NCBI GenBank assembly: GCA_029247685.1
Contig: JAQWKT010000069.1
Location: 1 to 36,898 of the forward strand
Length of the DNA stretch: 36,898 nucleotides
Reading direction: 5' to 3'
From: Crocinitomicaceae bacterium
GTDB taxonomy: Bacteria; Bacteroidota; Bacteroidia; Flavobacteriales_D; Crocinitomicaceae
Below, piece after piece: positions 34,818-36,898 of the stretch (its first letter is position 1; every line of letters starts with the position of its first letter). The notes beneath the pieces are model-generated. The model was not told the origin of the DNA, did not search any database, and was given only the letters and a program-made list of their open reading frames with translations. The position numbers and the translations under genes are program-made.

Positions 34818-36542
34818 ATGAAAAAAAAAGCGCTTCTTTATTTGCTCCTTTGCTCCATAAGTTTTGTATCGTTTGCACAACTTGATGGAAATACCACACC
34901 TACTTATTCGGAGTTGATTGATAGGTATCGTCAACTAGCTTTTGATCACGAAGAAATAGAGTTGTATGCCATGGGGCAATCAGATTATGGCTTGCCAATA
35001 TATGTTTGTGTTCTTAACGGCGCTCAAGATTCCCTCAAAACCTTTGAGAAAGCTCGTCAAGCCACAAGCTTGATGATTAATAATGGGATTCATCCAGGAG
35101 AACCCGATGGAATTAATGCTTGTTTGATTTGGATCGAAGACTGGATTAAATTCGGTAAAAGCACAAAAGAAATGCCTGTTATAGGGATTATTCCATCTTA
35201 TAACGTGGGAGGAATGATTAATAGAAGTTCGTCAAGTCGAGCAAATCAAGATGGCCCCGAAGAATATGGATTTAGAGGAAATGCGCAAAACTTGGATTTG
35301 AATCGAGATTTCATCAAAATGGATTCTAAAAACATGTTTGCTTTTGCTAAAATTTTTCATGCCTTAGATCCTGATTTGTTTATCGACACGCATGTTTCAA
35401 ATGGTGCGGATTATCAATATACCCTTACTTATATCTCTTCCGTTAAGGAGCGTATGGCTCCAAGCATGGCAGAGATCACTTATAAAAAGTTTATTCCCTT
35501 TATGACCGATAATCTTGCTAAGCAGGATATTGATATGATTTCGTATGTGAACTTGGTGGATGATGTTCCTGAAAAAGGGATGAGTGTGTTTAATGATCTT
35601 CCTCGGTATTCGATGGGTTATACTTCGCTTTTCAATACCATGAGTTTTACGATAGAAACGCACATGCTGAAAGCGTTTAATAATCGAACACAAGCCACTT
35701 TATCCTTTTTGAAGAACACGATCACTTGGATGAGTGAAAACTCCTCTGAAATTGAAAGTGCTCGAGAAGCCGCATTTAAACATGACCAATCTTTAGTGGA
35801 ATTTCCGTTTAACTATCAACTTACAGATAAAAAAGATTCGATTTTATTTAAAGGATATGCGCATAGCTATCCAACTAGTGACGTTACTGGATTGAAACGA
35901 CTTAAGTACCATAGAGACCTACCATTTGAAAAATACATTCCTTTTTTTAAAACCTATGCGCCTAAAAATAACCTTGAGATTCCAGATTATTATATCGTGG
36001 GTCAGCAATGCACAGAGGTGTTGTCTCGCTTAAAGGCGAATGGTGTCCAATTTGAAAAAGACCCAAGCATCCTTTCTAATTATAAAAAGGTTAAAATGGC
36101 GCAATATAAAGTGAAAGGATTTAAAAGTAAAAACCGACCCTATGAAGGACATTTTCTTCATTCTAATATGGAAATTGATTTGCTTCCTCCTTTAGAGGTA
36201 ATGCTAAAAGATGGAGATGTTTTAATTTCAACAGATCAACGAAACAGGCGTTTTATTGTATCTGTCCTTGAACCTGAAATGCCAGATAGCTACTTTGCTT
36301 GGAACTTTTTTGATTCTTATGTGCAGCAAAAGGAATATTTTTCGAGTTATGTTTTTGAAGACAAAGCACTTGAGCTATTAGCTAAAAATAGAGAGCTCAA
36401 AAACCGATTTGAGAAGAAGAAGGCAAGCGACAAGGAATTTAGAGAAAAGGCATATACGCAATTGTATTTTATTTATCAGCATTCTGAATACTATGAGCCG
36501 ACACACAACTTACTGCCGCTTTTTAGAATTGTAAAACAATAA
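34818..36542 (+). CDS. Secreted M14-family zinc carboxypeptidase
   Basis: A 574-residue protein with a signal peptide (KKKALLYLLLCSISFVSFAQ). The M14 peptidase domain (about 30-310) has zinc ligands His92 and Glu95 in GIHPGEPDG and His192 in DTHVSNG. The substrate-binding Asn162-Arg163 are in LDLNRDF, and the catalytic Glu280 is in TIETHML. The C-terminal ~270 residues form a second, beta-rich region seen in long Bacteroidota M14 proteins, with PDSYFAWNFFDSY. There is no T9SS sorting domain, so the enzyme probably stays in the periplasm or at an envelope membrane. It may trim peptides made by secreted proteases such as the subtilase nearby, which is an inference from context. A -7-like TACATTTA stands at 34780-34787. 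The gene ends 11 bases from the convergent SDR gene, with no terminator between. Confidence 0.93.
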   Translation: MKKKALLYLLLCSISFVSFAQLDGNTTPTYSELIDRYRQLAFDHEEIELYAMGQSDYGLPIYVCVLNGAQDSLKTFEKARQATSLMINNGIHPGEPDGINACLIWIEDWIKFGKSTKEMPVIGIIPSYNVGGMINRSSSSRANQDGPEEYGFRGNAQNLDLNRDFIKMDSKNMFAFAKIFHALDPDLFIDTHVSNGADYQYTLTYISSVKERMAPSMAEITYKKFIPFMTDNLAKQDIDMISYVNLVDDVPEKGMSVFNDLPRYSMGYTSLFNTMSFTIETHMLKAFNNRTQATLSFLKNTITWMSENSSEIESAREAAFKHDQSLVEFPFNYQLTDKKDSILFKGYAHSYPTSDVTGLKRLKYHRDLPFEKYIPFFKTYAPKNNLEIPDYYIVGQQCTEVLSRLKANGVQFEKDPSILSNYKKVKMAQYKVKGFKSKNRPYEGHFLHSNMEIDLLPPLEVMLKDGDVLISTDQRNRRFIVSVLEPEMPDSYFAWNFFDSYVQQKEYFSSYVFEDKALELLAKNRELKNRFEKKKASDKEFREKAYTQLYFIYQHSEYYEPTHNLLPLFRIVKQ

Positions 36543-36553
36543 TTTATTGAAAA

Positions 36554-36898
36554 CTACAAACTTTTGGTTCTTCCTCCATCAACCGGAACATTAATTCCGT
36601 TAATGTAAGATGCGTCTGGTGAGGCTAAAAATAAAACAGCTGCTGCAATTTCTTTAGGTTCTGCAATACGTTGCATAGGGCTTTGCGATGCCATTCCTTC
36701 GAAAATGCTTTCTACAGAATTTCCTGTTTTGCTCGATTTCGTTTCAGCAATGCTTTGTAACCTTCCAGTGTTTGTTGCACCAGGTAACACATTGTTGACG
36801 GTTATTCCGTATTGTCCAAGTTCGTTGGCAAGCGTCTTACTCCAGTTGGCAACAGCACCTCGAATGGTGTTGGAAACCCCTAAGTTTGGTAGTGGTTG
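36554..36898 (-). CDS. Atypical short-chain dehydrogenase-like protein (partial, N-terminus outside window)
   Basis: The C-terminal 114 residues of an SDR reading in from the right edge. Recognisable parts are WSKTLANELGQYGITVNNVLPGATNTG (by pattern), QRIAEPKEIAAAVLFLASPDAS and the end INGINVPVDGGRTKSL, all standard for FabG-like SDRs. The catalytic YxxxK position instead reads SNTIR (36860-36874 on the minus strand). This fits a known subgroup of FabG-like proteins with a LSN-x-x-R pattern rather than a sequencing error. The reaction is therefore uncertain. The frame is open to the edge of the window, so the true start cannot be seen; an internal GTG at 36790 is not the start. It is convergent with the M14 gene. 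Confidence 0.85.
   Translation of the reverse strand, partial: QPLPNLGVSNTIRGAVANWSKTLANELGQYGITVNNVLPGATNTGRLQSIAETKSSKTGNSVESIFEGMASQSPMQRIAEPKEIAAAVLFLASPDASYINGINVPVDGGRTKSL

Overview
The window looks like chromosomal DNA from an AT-rich member of the Bacteroidota, most likely a marine or aquatic Flavobacteriales relative. Four things point there. Six proteins end in type IX secretion system (T9SS) sorting domains. Several promoter-like sites match the Bacteroidota -7 element TAnnTTTG. Shine-Dalgarno sequences are largely missing. The gene order uppS-bamA-ompH-ompH is typical of that phylum. The genus cannot be fixed from the sequence alone. No gap between genes exceeds 300 bases; the longest are about 170-190 bases and hold terminators and promoters.

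Left part (1-16.1 kb) is mostly housekeeping. It opens with the tail of a T9SS cargo gene. Next come a minus-strand pair (rpoN and a PAP2-like membrane protein) and, divergently, a small lipoprotein gene with an O-methyltransferase gene. The classical translation cluster thrS-infC-rpmI-rplT follows and ends in a clear hairpin terminator. A PIN-PhoH ATPase gene, an SDR gene (TTG start) and feoB come next. Directly overlapping the feoB stop is a tiny FeoB-associated membrane protein gene whose Cys-containing tail lies in another frame after a run of ten A. The envelope-biogenesis operon uppS-bamA-ompH-ompH plus a thioredoxin-fold protein completes this part and is closed by another strong hairpin.

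Right part (16.1-36.9 kb) is dominated by secreted proteins. A PHP-type metallohydrolase and an alpha/beta hydrolase are translationally coupled (ATGA), and both carry T9SS tails. Three very large T9SS cargo genes follow: a subtilisin-like protease of 1846 aa and two adhesin-like mosaics of 1662 and 1131 aa. A strong terminator follows each of these three. They share a common stock of modules: MAM-like, Ig-like/CHU_C-like, a recurring ~134-residue beta module, a ~45-residue GCDS module, and lamin-tail and GEVED domains. Several of these sit inside Ig-like domains rather than between them. A secreted M14 zinc carboxypeptidase follows. The window ends in a convergent, incomplete SDR gene that lacks the usual YxxxK catalytic pair.

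Taken together, the right half is a cluster of extracellular degradative and adhesive proteins exported by T9SS. No T9SS machinery gene, mobile element, CRISPR array, tRNA or rRNA was seen. The observations most worth following up are the frameshifted FeoB-associated gene, the nested-domain architecture of the T9SS cargo, the atypical SDR active site, and a sigma-54-like site inside ompH.
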